Positions 1 to 11,771 of a stretch of 64,000 nucleotides of DNA are shown in pieces. A model generated the notes under the pieces. The model saw only the letters and a program-made list of their open reading frames with translations, made no database searches and was not told the DNA's origin. A program made the translations under genes and the position numbers. Origin of the DNA: Callorhinus ursinus (taxonomy: Eukaryota; Chordata; Mammalia; Carnivora; Otariidae); contig NW_020312968.1 in NCBI RefSeq assembly GCF_003265705.1, forward strand, positions 8,333,845 to 8,397,844, written 5' to 3'. How positions within the stretch are numbered: the first letter of the stretch is position 1; every line of letters starts with the position of its first letter.

Positions 1-760
1 GCTCATTAATCTAGAAACATAGAAACGTGTGTGATAGGAAAACTGCAAGATTTATCATAAAATTGTGATTTTAAAGTTTTCCGCTAGTCCAAAAAGCATT
101 GGTGAAAATACTAAAAGATGTGTCATTTGGAGAAAATAATATCTTTCCCCAGAGAGTTCATTTTTCCATATCTTGTTGATCCTTCTACTCTGAAAAAAGC
201 AAAGAAAAAAAGACTGAAATGGTGTTTGGTCCTACATTTCACTTGTTTAAATGAATTTTCTTTTTTCAAACTTCATTTTATTGTTGCCAGTTGAAAGCCA
301 GGAGGTATAATCTTTGGATAGAGCTCTATTTTCCGGGTTCTGTCTATGTTCAGCTTCAACCATCAAGAGTTCACATTTATGAAGCCATTCTTATTTTTCA
401 TTACGGACGTATTTTCTTTATGCATTCTCTTAATACATTTGAATGCACTGTCTTAAAATTACATAACCTTTGCCTTTTTGTTTCTTGCATTCCTTAGGAA
501 ATAAGAGTTTTTAAAATTTTCTCACAGTTTGTTTCCCAATGCAAATTACACATTTCAAATTTTTCTTAAAACTTATAACTTACACATGCATATAAATGCA
601 TTTACTGTAAGGACAGTGATTGTTACGCAAAGCACCCTATGGAACATGAGTTTCTGCAGATGCTGAACATTGTCTACCCTAAGTCACATTGCTTATCATT
701 ATTCTTATATAACTCATAAAGGTCGGAAACGAATTGGTTACATTCAAAAACTGAAAAATG
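1..760. other. Unique AT-rich intronic sequence
   Basis: AT-rich sequence with short poly-T and poly-A runs. I recognise no repeat family, gene or RNA in it. A 68-residue open frame at 291-497 has no recognisable features and is taken as chance. Confidence 0.5.
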
Positions 761-941
761 CGGGGTGCCTTTGTGGCTCAGTCGGTTTAGCAGCTGCCTT
801 CGGCTCAGGTCATGATCCCAGGGTCCTGGGATCGAACCCCACGTCAGGCTCCCTGCTCAGTGGAGAGCCTGCTTATCCCTCCCCCTCTGCCTGCCTCTCT
901 GCCTACTTGTGCTCTCTCTCTCTCTCTCTCTGTCAAAACCA
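761..941 (+). mobile_element. CAN-SINE (tRNA-derived carnivore SINE)
   Basis: The tRNA-like head (GTGGCTCAGTCGG, then GGTCATGATCCCAGGGTCC) is followed by a CT-rich segment and a (CT)n run. It is flanked by an exact 15 bp target-site duplication, AAAAACTGAAAAATG, at 746-760 and 942-956. The A-tail is short and interrupted. Confidence 0.95.
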
Positions 942-956
942 AAAAACTGAAAAATG

Positions 957-2265
957 ACTTTTTTGAAAAAAGGCAATAGTACACTCCTTTATCCGATCCA
1001 GAGCTTGGAGGATATGGTAACACTGGAGCCCCAGCGTTCAAGGTTACCTGCATCTTCTCAGTCGGGTTATTGCATTTGATGCGGGGGACTATGTGTACTA
1101 TACTTCTCAGCCGTTTTCCTCTACCCTGCTTCTTCTGGTCTCTTGAGCCCCACATCTCAGCTAAACACACCAGTAAGATTTGGTCTTGTTTTTAATGAAT
1201 ATTGAAAATGAATTCTTCTGGCCTTTGCCAAAGTGTTTATGGAAATGACTTTCGATATTTAAGTTAATGGAGTTTAAATCATATTTCATTACAAGAAAAC
1301 AGTCGTGCGATCCTGTTCTCGGACACCCTCATTCCTCAGTAATCCTGCATTTCATTCTGTAGCAACTCCTAACATACGTTGGTAAGAATATGTGATGCTC
1401 TGCTCTGTCAGTAACTTTTTATCTATGGTGGACTCAAGTCATAATGTGGCTTAAGTGTTAAGATTTAAATACATAGGCCAATGACATACAAGTTACACTT
1501 TTTAAATAATCAAAAAACAATTGTAAGCAGAAGGTAATAAAAGATGATAAAAGGAAATAGAAACATTCACCCAGATACACAGTCTTCATGGCACTGCTGA
1601 ATCCTCACATCAGACCTTACTGCATCTGCATGAAGTAACAACGTGGACAAATTCTTGAACTGCAGCTTTGAAAATGATGATAAGAAGTAGCCCTCATTTA
1701 CTGTTTGCTCTCAGTATAAGGCAATACGCTAGGAACTTTCCAAATGTGACTGTATTTCTATCGATTGTTTTTTCCCACCCCGCCCCCACTCTCCATTGTC
1801 TCCTGTAGATCACTTCATTTCTCCCCTCCCCCCTATGGATGGGTATAGAAAGTAAAACTGTGGGAAGCTCAAGATACTGCCTCCCACCTCCACCATTTAC
1901 AGTATGTACTTTGTCTTCTTCCAGAAAAGAGGAAAGAGCCTCAGTTGCAGAAGTAAAATGGGAACAAAATACCTACCTCATAAAAAATGTTGTGAGGAAC
2001 AAATCACACTGTGTACATCCAGTGGCTGACACTTAAGATTTCACAGTTTCTTTCTCTTCTAGCTGGCCGACTAAAGAGCTGACATTTTGACAGTTAACTC
2101 TAATTCTATACAGGGAAGGGAGGCTAGAGTGAGGAGTTGGGAAAGAGGATTGCAAAAGTGTCCTAAAAAACAAAACAGAAAAAACCCTAAGTATGTTCAA
2201 GCGCTTAAGAGAAGCTGTTGGTCTTAAGGTAAGGGCCCTGTGCCAGAAGCTGTAGGAGAAGCCGG
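957..2265. other. Intronic sequence without recognised features
   Basis: Mostly unique sequence with a C-rich stretch near 1775-1835. I see no gene, RNA or clear repeat. Small open frames on both strands lack recognisable motifs. Confidence 0.45.
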
Positions 2266-3046
2266 TGTTTTTTGTTTTTGTTTTTGTTTTTGTTTTTGTT
2301 TTTTTTGGAGTATTGTTGACACACAATGTTACATTAGTTTCTGGTTTACAGCATAGTGATTCACAACTCTACAAGTTACTCTGTGCTGTGCTCACCACAG
2401 GTGTGGCTGCCATCTGTCACCATCGGACACTGTAACAATACCCCTGACTATACTCCCTATATTGTGCCTTTCATCCTCATGACATACTCTTTCCATAAGT
2501 GGAAGCCTGAACCTCCCACTCCCCTTCACCCATTTTACCCATCCCCCCACATCCCTCCCCTTTGGCAACCATCAGTTGTTCTCTGTATTTATGGGTCTGT
2601 TTCTGTGTTTTGTGTATTCGTTTGTTTTGTTTTGTTTTTATAGATTCCATATATAAGTGGAATCATATCATATTTGGCTTATTTCATTTAGCATAATACC
2701 CTCTAGGTCCATCCATGTTGTCACAGATGGAAAGATCCCGTTCTCTTTTATGGCTGAGTAATATTTCCATATATATATACACATATGCATTGCACATCTT
2801 CTTTACCCATCTGCCTAACAATGGGCACTTGGGTTGTTTCCCTATCTTGGCTATTGTCAGTAACACTGCGGTAACCATAGGAACCTTTTAAATTAGTGTT
2901 TTCATTTTCTTTGGGTAAATACCCAGTAGTGGAATTAGTAGATCATATGGTACTTCTATTTTTAATTTTTAAGGGAACCTCCATACTTTTTTCCACAGTG
3001 GCTATACCACCAATTTACATTCCTGCCAACAGTACATAAGGTTTCC
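2266..3046 (-). mobile_element. LINE-1 3' end (L1MA-like), antisense
   Basis: On the minus strand this reads as the end of L1 ORF2 plus 3' UTR, with the A-rich tail at its left edge as (TTTTTG)n at 2267-2306. The decayed frame at 2684-2878 (-) keeps residues such as KQPKCPL and WVKKM, typical of the L1 ORF2 C-terminus. Signature pieces include the reverse complements of TTTGGGTAAATACCCAGTAG and GAGTAATATTTCCAT. It is 5'-truncated and not coding. A weak flanking match, GGAGAAGC, is at about 2255 and 3053. Confidence 0.9.
2267..2306. repeat. (TTTTTG)n simple repeat
   Basis: Five to six tandem TTTTTG units. It is the reverse complement of the poly-A tail of the adjacent minus-strand LINE-1. Confidence 0.9.
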
Positions 3047-4134
3047 CTTTTGGGAGAAGCAATTTTTCTCTGTCCACGTTAAGGATAGATTTTGCGGTTT
3101 TCAAGATCAGCTGTAAAGAGACTCATCTAGGACTCAGTAAACATGTGATTTTGGATAGAACTGTCCTCAAAGACCACCCAGAATGTGTGATTTTTGTAAA
3201 ACGCAACTGATCATGTGGCTTAGACTCCAAAGACATGAAAAAGTATGAGGAGGAATCACATTTCAGAGATGAGGCAGAAAAGAAGGCAATGTTTGAAGAC
3301 CATTGTTATTTATCAGCTGCTAACTAAATAAACCAAGAGACTTCCCACTCCTTGTGAAAATGGCTAGAACAACTATGAGAATGTCAACTCCCTTCTCCCC
3401 TAGTCTTCCTGGGACTGTGAAGGAAGCCACAGTTGGTTAGCCAACTAAGAATTAGTAACTCACATCTCACATGGTGCTGTGCCAGAACAGGAACCTAGGG
3501 CTTTTTTGGGGACAACTCGGTTGCCAGCTGTAGAACCCTATTCCAGCTAGATTCTGTGGTAGGTGGTTCATTGTCAGCACAAACTCTGAGATAACCAAGG
3601 GCAAGAAGCAAAGGTAAACCAGGTCTCCCATGAGGTTGTGTGATAACCTGCTCCATCCTCTCTCCACACACCTGCTTTGTCCTCCCACTTCTCTCCGTGA
3701 TCATGTTTCTCAGAACCTCCTGGTCTCTATTCCTCCATGTCATCAGTGGCTCAGGTTTGTCATCTTTCCTTTTCATCCAGTTGAAAATGTTCAGCTGCGA
3801 GATACAATGAAGCATCTGGAGGGGCAAGCCCATGTTGATAGTCAATATCACAGAGTTCCTGTGCTCTGTATTGTCTCAACTATATTTTGTGTGTGTCTTT
3901 TGGGTTAAATTCTCAAGAAAGACACCATAATTGGCCGTACTTAATCCCTAGATGGGTTCCCTTGGGATCAGGTGTCCATGTTGCTCTGTCAATGTGGCCA
4001 GAGGGTCCAGATCACCTGCGTTACGTCTGACTGTCCCTAGGATCACTCTTTTGGCATAAACCAAAGAGAAGGCAATTTTTTTAAGAGGAGTGAGGGACAT
4101 GGTCTGCTCAGACAAGGCCAGATGCTTTTCACAA
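3047..4134. other. Intronic sequence, no gene seen
   Basis: Largely unique sequence. An open frame on the minus strand at 3495-3851 (118 codons) has no recognisable domain. The 3930-4060 part has the look of an old interspersed repeat, but I cannot name a family. Confidence 0.4.
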
Positions 4135-4290
4135 AGCATTAGCTTACAATCCTGGCAGTCCATAGATGAGGAAACTGAGGCTCCAAGACATTAAAGCTTC
4201 CCTTTTCACATACCTAGTAAGTTACAGAAATGGCAACTGATTCCAGATCTCTCTCTCTGACCGCAAAACCCATGCTTTTCCTATATTGCC
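4135..4290 (-). repeat. MIR fragment
   Basis: Contains the MIR core in reverse (GATGAGGAAACTGAGGCTCC, then CTAGTAAGTTACAGAAATGG), matching the ancient tRNA-derived SINE MIR. Diverged, ends approximate. Confidence 0.75.
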
Positions 4291-4843
4291 TTACTAGCTA
4301 AATATTCAGATGGCCTGCGAAGATGGGGGCAATTAGTTTGAAGTCATGAGAACTCAGAAAGAATGAAGGTCTCTAAAATAGCTTCTACACTTCCAGGCAG
4401 TATGCTCATTATCTTGGAAATAAGAGATTTCTCAGAGTAGTTATTAATAAAAAATAAATGCTGCCTAAAAATGCTATTAGAAACCTAGTAATTCATGAGA
4501 GGTGAAGAAGCTGCTCCTGACCTGAAAATGGGGAGGAGGCAGCTTAAATTTAGGGGGCAGTGGGTGATACCCAAAAGCAAAAGAGAGACCTGGTTGATTG
4601 TGCTGGTCTCATAGTTTTGCCCTAAATTATTCCTGCTGGCAGGACCTATAAGCTGCTGTGATTTTGCCACATCTCCCTTTTTTGTAAATGGGAACTTCAG
4701 ACTCTCTGTGTCCTAACCTTGGAGAAACACTGGAAGAAGAAAGAATATGGGAGAAAAATATTCAGAAAATACTTGTCAGTAGCAAAGATCATTAACCCAG
4801 TCATTGGAAGCTGGCAACCCAAGGAAGGATGTAATAAAACATA

Positions 4844-4860
4844 TTCTCTCTCTCTCTCTC
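4844..4860. repeat. (TC)n microsatellite
   Basis: About eight TC dinucleotides in a row. Confidence 0.9.
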
Positions 4861-5122
4861 AGAAAACCCTAATGTACTTTTCTAATTTACAAAATTAAAT
4901 TGGAAGATTTGGATGCCTTTAGGCCTTTGCTAGTTGCAATAAAACTCCTTTACCTTTTCTGATGCTGTGAATTTCCTGAAATTTCGTCCATTAATCTACA
5001 TAGCTGTCGGACGATTGCTTTGTGGATGGCGTTTGCCCGTGTCATTCAGGGAGCGTTCAATAAGCTACCTTATCTGTAGCTTGAAGTGTTTTTACCTCCC
5101 CATGGCAGAACATAATAGTATG

Positions 5123-5323
5123 GCGGCGCCTGGGTGGCTCAGTCATTAAGCATCTGCCTTCTGCTCAGGTCATGATCCCAGGGTCCTGGGATCAAGCCCC
5201 GCATTGTGAAGCCTGCTCAGCGGGAAGCCTGCTTCTCCCCCTCCCACTTCCCCTGCCTGTGTTCCCTCCTTCACTGTGTCCTCTCTGTCAAATAAATAAA
5301 TAAAAAATCTTAAAAAAAAAAAA
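5123..5323 (+). mobile_element. CAN-SINE
   Basis: Complete element from GGCGCCTGGGTGGCTCAGTC to an AAATAAATAAAT tail and poly-A. The 16 bp target duplication (AGAACATAATAGTATG at 5107-5122, AGAACATAATACTATG at 5324-5339) differs at one base, suggesting a fairly recent insertion. Confidence 0.97.
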
Positions 5324-5433
5324 AGAACATAATACTATGAAAGGAAATTTAAATTTCCATGAAAGGTAAGGAGACACTCTCCCTCTGGCTTCCACAATAA
5401 GAGAACTTTCCATGAAAGCTTCCCACGAAAAGA

Positions 5434-5447
5434 GCACTAGAGGGCAA
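5434..5447 (+). promoter_or_regulatory. Possible CTCF core motif
   Basis: GCACTAGAGGGCAA contains CACTAGAGGGC, which agrees with the vertebrate CTCF core. Motif match only; there is no evidence of occupancy or conservation. Confidence 0.3.
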
Positions 5448-7363
5448 TAAATTCAGATACAGTGATGATAAACAGAAAAACATTTCAGTATGTTGGTAAT
5501 AACGTGTAATATAAAACCATGATCAGTAAGACTGAGCCCTTCAATTGTGACAGTCATAGAGAATTCTAGAATAAAGTTGCGTGTTATTTGAAATGGAATT
5601 TCCTTCTATATGGTGCATTTTCAGGCTAGCATTCAACCTTTAATTTGGAAATTTTCTGATTAAACCCAATGCCTGCCATGGGGAGAGCTGTCAACACAGG
5701 TCTCCTCTGATTGGAAGATCGAGCTGACATGTTCTGCCTTGTGAATATCTGTGATCTCAAATCTGCAAGGTTGCAGACACCTTTGAAAATACCTTCCCTA
5801 CGCACACCCAGCCCCGAGATGATTTCCTATAAGTTATAGTGCATACAGTAGCAACACAGCCAAGTGCATCAGATAGATACGTGGAAGACAAAGTAAATTA
5901 TAGCAAATTTCAAATAATGGATCACAGAGAAGTGGTTCTGCTTGTTAACTTCTATTATTAAAGCCCCAGACTGGGTGGTGAGTTGAATTAGAAAGTGCTG
6001 TCATGTTTCTTTGCAGGAGTAATAGGTGAAGAAAAAGTTGTGGCTTTTTTCTGGGACGTTTTAAGATCTAAAAAAGTAAGTTTACCTTTGGTATCATTCT
6101 GCCTCCTTTTCCAATGCCACTTCTTTTTGGGAGAGCCTACTTTTCATTTTTTGGCTAATCTCTCCATGGAATCACATGCAGTCTTGAGATTCTGCAAAAG
6201 ATTAGGCTTCATATGTTAGTATCTCTGATTTATATAGCCCTAAATCTTTACAAATAAATACAGATAACTTCACAAGTACGTTAGTTTGGGCTGGACCTGA
6301 AACACTTTACAAATGTTACTCTGTCTCACTTGAGTCTTGGGGACACTGCACTCTGAATGAAGGTCACACAAACTCAGATTTTAAATTTATTTCCATTTCT
6401 TGTCAAATTACAAATTTGGGAAGGAAACCATTATAGGTCATCTTCTTGTCAATACCACTGATTATCAGTCTCTTCACCAGCAACCTATGGATCGTCTTCG
6501 GTCTTCCTGAGACATGGATGACTTTTCTGTGTGGATTAAGAGTAGTTGGTTGAGATACGCAGATTGTACTTTCGTTTTAAAGGAGATCAAAGGTGTTTTG
6601 GATTGTTTTCAAACACACCTTTTTACTTCCTAGTTATGAGCAGATCATAAGATGCCTCTCTGAAACTGAGCTCTCACTGAAACTGATGCTGTTTTGAGAG
6701 GAATCGGTCTGGCTTCATTTCTACATTGTAAACAATTTCTGAACCCAGGAAAGGCGCTGTTCTCCTCCAAGCCCTAATTGTGTTTAAGGGAATGTCTAAC
6801 TTGTATTGACAGTGAGAAATTTGTCTCCATTGGGCTGGCTGAAAGGAGATATTGTGCTTCTTCATCCATCTTAACATTAAATTATTTTGGAAGATGACAC
6901 ACTGCTGATGCTGCCCTCCACCACCCCTCCCCGCCACCATCTAATCCATATTCCACCAACACTCGTTCTGTGATATCTACCATAGAAACAGTATAGAATC
7001 TGTAAAATGACTCCTAATCTTTCTATAGCTGCTCTCTTTGAGACCCGCCCATGATTCCTATATAGCCTCCCCAAAGCATTTACCTTTGCGTCTCTAGGAA
7101 AGGGGTCTGGTTTAATAGGTCATTGCTGTCGGGTGGTGATTCATCATTTATTTGCCCTTAGCACTCTCAAAAACGTATTTTTCCACCAATACTGAGCAAA
7201 GATTGGTTTTGTATTTGAAATATGCTTCTCATTTTCAGGTTCATTTGGGGCTTGTGAGCAATTTCAATAATATCCATATGCAAAGTAGACTTCATTGAAC
7301 ACCCTTAAGCAAGCCTGCTAAAATCAAAAGTTGCTATGTAGTAAATTTAAATGTTGGAAAAAC

Positions 7364-7378
7364 AGCACCATCTGCTGG
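7364..7378 (-). promoter_or_regulatory. Possible CTCF core motif
   Basis: On the minus strand this reads CCAGCAGATGGTGCT, close to the CTCF core with one departure where C is usual. Motif match only. Confidence 0.3.
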
Positions 7379-7699
7379 AAAGGGGCAGGTAGGGAAACAC
7401 TTGTTAGCCAAGTATTGGAGAATCTGAAGGCCAAAATCCTTGACTAGCTCAAATCTGTGCATGTCTGTGTTCAAGTAATTCACATTACAAAATGGCAGGT
7501 GTGTCATCTCAGTGATAATGAGGCCTCATGACTGAGTAGAAAGAGCACAGAATGAAAGTAGGCTTCTTATCCTGGTTCAGCCTTCTTCATCTTATTTTGT
7601 CTTCTTTTTTTAATCTGCATGTCCTTGAGGAAATCGCTTCTTTAAAATAAGAGTGCCTTGGGAGGGAGTTAGAGCTGCAGAGTAAATGGGGGTTAGGAG

Positions 7700-7815
7700 T
7701 CCAGGCTGTGATGTCAGCATGGCTGGGTTCAAATCCCAGGACTTCCGTTTAATAGGTGTGTGGTCATAAGCTGGCTCAAACCCTCTTCCTCATCCTCAGC
7801 TGTAAAATTGCTGGA
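7700..7815 (+). repeat. MIR fragment
   Basis: Forward MIR features: GGGTTCAAATCCCAGGACTT, then a TGTGTGGTC stretch and CCTCTTCCTCATCCTCAGC with TGTAAAATTG. Diverged. Confidence 0.7.
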
Positions 7816-7840
7816 GGGGTGCTCATCAAAACAAAGCCAT

Positions 7841-7875
7841 TGAATGAAATGAATGAATGAATGAATGAATGAAAT
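7841..7875. repeat. (GAAT)n microsatellite
   Basis: Tandem GAAT/ATGA units with little interruption, next to a G-rich tract. Confidence 0.9.
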
Positions 7876-7898
7876 AAAGAGTTCCTTACGTGTGTCTG

Positions 7899-7926
7899 GC
7901 GGGGGCGGGGGGGGTGGGGGGGGAGG
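7899..7926 (+). repeat. G-rich tract with quadruplex potential
   Basis: Runs of five, eight and eight or so Gs separated by single bases, then another GGG. Four or more runs of at least three Gs with one-base loops meet the usual G-quadruplex pattern. Confidence 0.8.
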
Positions 7927-8532
7927 GAAATGGTACCTAAACTTCCTACCTCCCATTAGTCAGCTGAGAGAATGTTTGTCAAAATACTTAATACCCTGTA
8001 CGTCACATTAGAGCTAGCTATAAGATATGAGTGTTAACATTTACTCAAATTTTAACCGAGCAAGAGGTGGTAGAAACAGCATGGGCCTGATGAGCACTCT
8101 AATACACTGCCAGAGACAACAGTGTTAATTGAAAAAGTAATTTGGCAACAAGAGGAAAAGCTTTAAAAACATTCATTTAGTTTGACTCAGTAATTGTACT
8201 TCTAGGAATCCAACCAAAGAAAATCATTAGAGACATGGAAATAGGTTTATGGTCAAAAATGTTCATACTACAACATTGTTTATGATGTTGAAATACTGGA
8301 AATACAATGAATGATTATCAGGAAGGAATAAATAAATCACATGATAGAGTATTATGCAGCATTAAATATCATATTTTGAAGTTTCCTGATTTAAGGAAAT
8401 ATTCAGGATACAGGGTATGAAAGCGGATGGCCAGTGTAATCATAATTTTGGGAGGAAAAAGAAAAGGAATCAAGGAAGGAAAAAAGATATTAATGAACAC
8501 TCAACAAAATGTCAAGAGTGGTTATTTCTGTT

Positions 8533-8652
8533 ATTGGAGGATGTTCAGAGGCACCCCTGGTCCCCAGAAGTGACACCCAAAAATGTCTCCAGGCTGTTAA
8601 ATGTTCTCTGAGGTGGGGTGCAGAATCACCCTTCATTGAGAACCACTGGTTT
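8533..8652 (-). mobile_element. MER20 fragment (hAT-Charlie DNA transposon)
   Basis: Reverse-oriented remnant with GGAGGATGTTCAGAGGCACC, CCAAAAATGTCTCCAG and the terminal GAGAACCACTGG. These match the non-autonomous MER20 consensus as I remember it. A young L1 has inserted at its terminus. Confidence 0.75.
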
Positions 8653-8870
8653 TTTTGTTTGTTTGTTTGTTTTTATTATGTTATGTTAATCACCATACAT
8701 TACATCATTAGTTTTTGATGTAGTGTTCCATGATTCATTGTTTGAGTATAACACCCAGTGCTCCATGCAGTACATGCCCTCTTTAATACCCATCACCAGG
8801 CTAACCCATCCCCCACCCCCCCTCCCCTCTAGAACCCTCAGTTTGTTTCTCAGAGTCCATAGCCTCTCAT
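8653..8870 (-). mobile_element. Young carnivore LINE-1 3' end, 5'-truncated
   Basis: Reads on the minus strand as the same L1 3' UTR seen at 42240-42440 (ACTCTGAGAAACAAACTGAG in the sense direction). A poly-T with TTTG units is at the left. Target duplication GAGAACCACTGGTTT at 8638-8652 and GAGAACCACTCGTTT at 8871-8885. Only about 218 bp were copied. Confidence 0.9.
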
Positions 8871-8885
8871 GAGAACCACTCGTTT

Positions 8886-10199
8886 AAAAGAAAGAAGTAA
8901 AATCAAGTTACTTCCGTGCTTGTACATTATTAGGCCCAGCTTGATCAATAAACTGGTTAGAGGTATCAAACTTGAGGAGTGACTTACCAGCTTTCTAGGG
9001 TCTTGCCTAAAGGAAATTCTCAGGAAGTGAATTTGACATCTGGCAAGAAGGACTCATAGGAGATACGGATCTATGTACATGCTGAAAAAAAAAAAAGATT
9101 TTCTAACTCATGACTCTGAGAACTGAAGCGTCTTTCCCTTCATATCAGCTATATTACTTTGCAGTCATCTCTTGGGCAAGAGAGACTCAATTCTCATCAC
9201 TGACAAGTGATGATGATGGTTTTTTTTTTCTTCTTTGTATTTTCTCCATGTTCCATACTTGGGTACAATTAACATGAATTAATGTTATCAGGGGGGGAAA
9301 AAAAACTTAAATATGTTTAAGAAACCCCTGCAGCAGTCTAGGAAGCAAATGCTCCAACCCTGGCTTGGAATCCTTACACATTTCATCTTCTCTTTGTGCC
9401 CCTTCCATCATCTCAACGTAGGACAAGCCTGCATAATTGCAGTAGTAAATATGAACATGTACTGAAAAGTGTGAAATGCCACGGGGATGAAAACTTAGTT
9501 GCCTGAAGTCGCATTTCCCTTCGGGTTTTCTAGACTTTGTTTTCGTCAGCTCATTTACCCAGCTTGTCAAAGAAGTGAACCAACCGAGCCATTTGTAGGA
9601 TGCAGTGAATTGTCCCCGGAGACGCACCGTAGTTTCTGATAGGTGTGCTAGCCTATGCCATTTAGGAAGCCAAAGTCAGGAAGGTCAATCACTTTTGCCC
9701 TCAGTGTGGGCACGATTTCTGATAAGCCAATCAGGAGCCCTGTGGCAGATGAGCTTACAGCCGATGAGCTGTGCAACGTGCTTACAGAGTCTCTTCTCTT
9801 TCCTCAGGGTCCAAACATTACGTTCTATATAACCTGCTAGTTACCTGCAAAATCTCCTTTTGAAAAAGAACCTCTTTGGAGATCCAGCCTCAAAATGTGG
9901 AGGGAAAACAAGGGTGAGACCACTTAGCTCCACAACAATAACCGAAATCACATAAAATGAGCCGGCCGCTTCCCTTAACCATTTTTTGAAATGAAATTTT
10001 CTCACCAGTGGAGTATCAGTGTGTGAGGGTGTAGCCACAAGCTAAGTTAAAGGAGTTGTAATAAGTTCTGAAAGCAATGATTGAGTAGAAAATGTGGTAA
10101 TCAGAGGAAAGGATTATGTATTTTCGAATAACAGCAGGAAGAGTATCTGCAGAAGACACAGATGCGAAAATGTAGACTCACTTTGTGTGATGTAAACTT
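8886..10199. other. Intronic sequence, no gene seen
   Basis: No recognised repeat or gene. Overlapping open frames at 9307-9840 on both strands (60-106 codons) have no motifs I recognise. Confidence 0.4.
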
Positions 10200-11153
10200 T
10201 TGTGAATAGCTTTATCGAAGTACAATTCACAGAACATTAAATTAATTTATTTTAGGTGCATCATGCAGTAATTTTTAGGAAATTTACAGAACTGTGCATT
10301 TTCAGCACACCAATTGAACTTCTTTTTGAGGCCTAACACATTGGATTGTCCAAGTCTACCGTAATAACGTAATGCATGGGGACACGTGTGTGTGGCTGAG
10401 GACAGGATTTGGAGAGGTGGTGTTTATTCAGCATTGAATTCCTTTTGCCAAGAATTGATTCTAAAGGAATGTAGTGCATGTGAAGAGAAAGATGCGTAGG
10501 TTCTTCAGAGTCCTAGTTCAGAAAATCTTTTTTCAGTCTGCACATAGATATGTATGGAATAAGGTATTCTTTGGTATATGAATTTCCGCTTAACATTATG
10601 TTAATGAGATTCACCCACGTGGGTGCACATAGGAGGAGTTGATTCTTTCTCACTGCCACGTAGCATTTCATTGTGTGAGCATGCCACAATTCACTTATCT
10701 CTTCCACAATGAATAGAAATTTGGATTGTTTCCAGCTTAAGGCTACTATAACTAATGATACCATACACGTTCATCTACACGTCTTTTTTCTGAACACGTG
10801 TATGTGTTCCTGTTGCTATTTGCCTGGGAGCAGGATGGCTGGATCCTAGGGTATGCATATATTCAACATTAGAAGAAATTCGAAGTAGTTCTATCAATTT
10901 ACACTCCAACCTATAGCAATGTATGCCCCGCCTAGCATTCAAGAATTTCATTCTTGCTTCATCACCAATGTGTCATATTGTTGGTCTTTTTACTTATAGC
11001 CATTAGGCGGGAATGTACCAGTATTTCATTGTGGTTTCACCTTTCATTTTCTTGATGACAACGGAGGCTGAATATATTTTAATATGTTTATTGGCCATTT
11101 GGATTACTTCAAAGGATCTCATCAAGTACTTTGCCAACTTTTCATTAGATTGT
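10200..11153 (-). mobile_element. Old LINE-1 (L1M) remnant, antisense, left part
   Basis: Diverged antisense L1 3' region: TTTATCGAAGTACAATTCAC resembles the L1M 3' end. Further right, GGCTGAATATATTTTAATAT with TGTTTATTGGCCATTTGG matches the antisense of L1 ORF2 near its end. Many frameshifts; non-coding. It continues at 11772 after an insertion. Confidence 0.75.
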
Positions 11154-11771
11154 GTGTTGGACCCAATTTCTATTCCCTCCCCCAATTAATGCAGTCCTTC
11201 TAACCCCCACTCTTGAACCCATAGCTACTAGCTCAACGGACAGCATAAGTGGCTCGTGCTGTGGTTTCCTTTCCTATGCCACAGGCTGCTTAGGGCTCCC
11301 CCAGCCTAAGAAGCTGGTCATTAGCATGGTCTTCCTCATGCCCACTGTGCTAGAGCTACAGTAGTTCTGGCTCCCAAGCCCAACCTATAAGACTATGGAG
11401 AGTCTACGTCTCCCACCACCTCCCTAGGGCTACCTGGAAAGGCAGGTGACCTAACCTAGAAATGTAAAACAGTTAATGCCCTAGTGCAGAGTACTTTGAC
11501 AATGAGAGACCGGAGCTAGAGGAAAACCAGCATACAAATTCTTCCCCTTCCCTCCTTGCGGTATACTCTTCTGACCTAGCTATTTGTGTCCTGTCCCTAT
11601 GTCTTATATGGAGCCTGAGTGGTTTATCAAGTTCTGGGTAGCTAGGTATGTGCCTTCCCTTCTTCCCTACCTCTCTCCCTCACTCTTGCTGTCCTGGACT
11701 TTTTATGTTCCAATAAAGCAGTATTTCATTAGCTTTCCCTCAGGGTTGGTTTTTCAGAGGACCTGGACTAT
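11154..11771. mobile_element. Possible solitary LTR nested in L1M
   Basis: About 600 bp interrupts otherwise continuous antisense L1M sequence. It is less AT-rich than its flanks, begins near TGTTGGACCC, and has an AATAAAG signal near 11713 followed by a T-rich end, as in a mammalian MaLR/ERVL LTR. I cannot name the family or see a target duplication. No retroviral coding sequence is present. Confidence 0.4.

Larger units (their letters stand above)
5340..7699. other. Intronic sequence with weak old repeats
   Basis: No gene or RNA recognised. A faint reverse MIR-like stretch (tail GGTCACACAAACTC) lies around 6300-6400. CTCF-like motifs at 5434 and 7364 are listed separately. The remainder looks unique. 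Confidence 0.4.

Noticed and set aside
2684..2878. Short minus-strand frame with KQPKCPL
   Set aside because: A decayed LINE-1 ORF2 end, not an independent gene.
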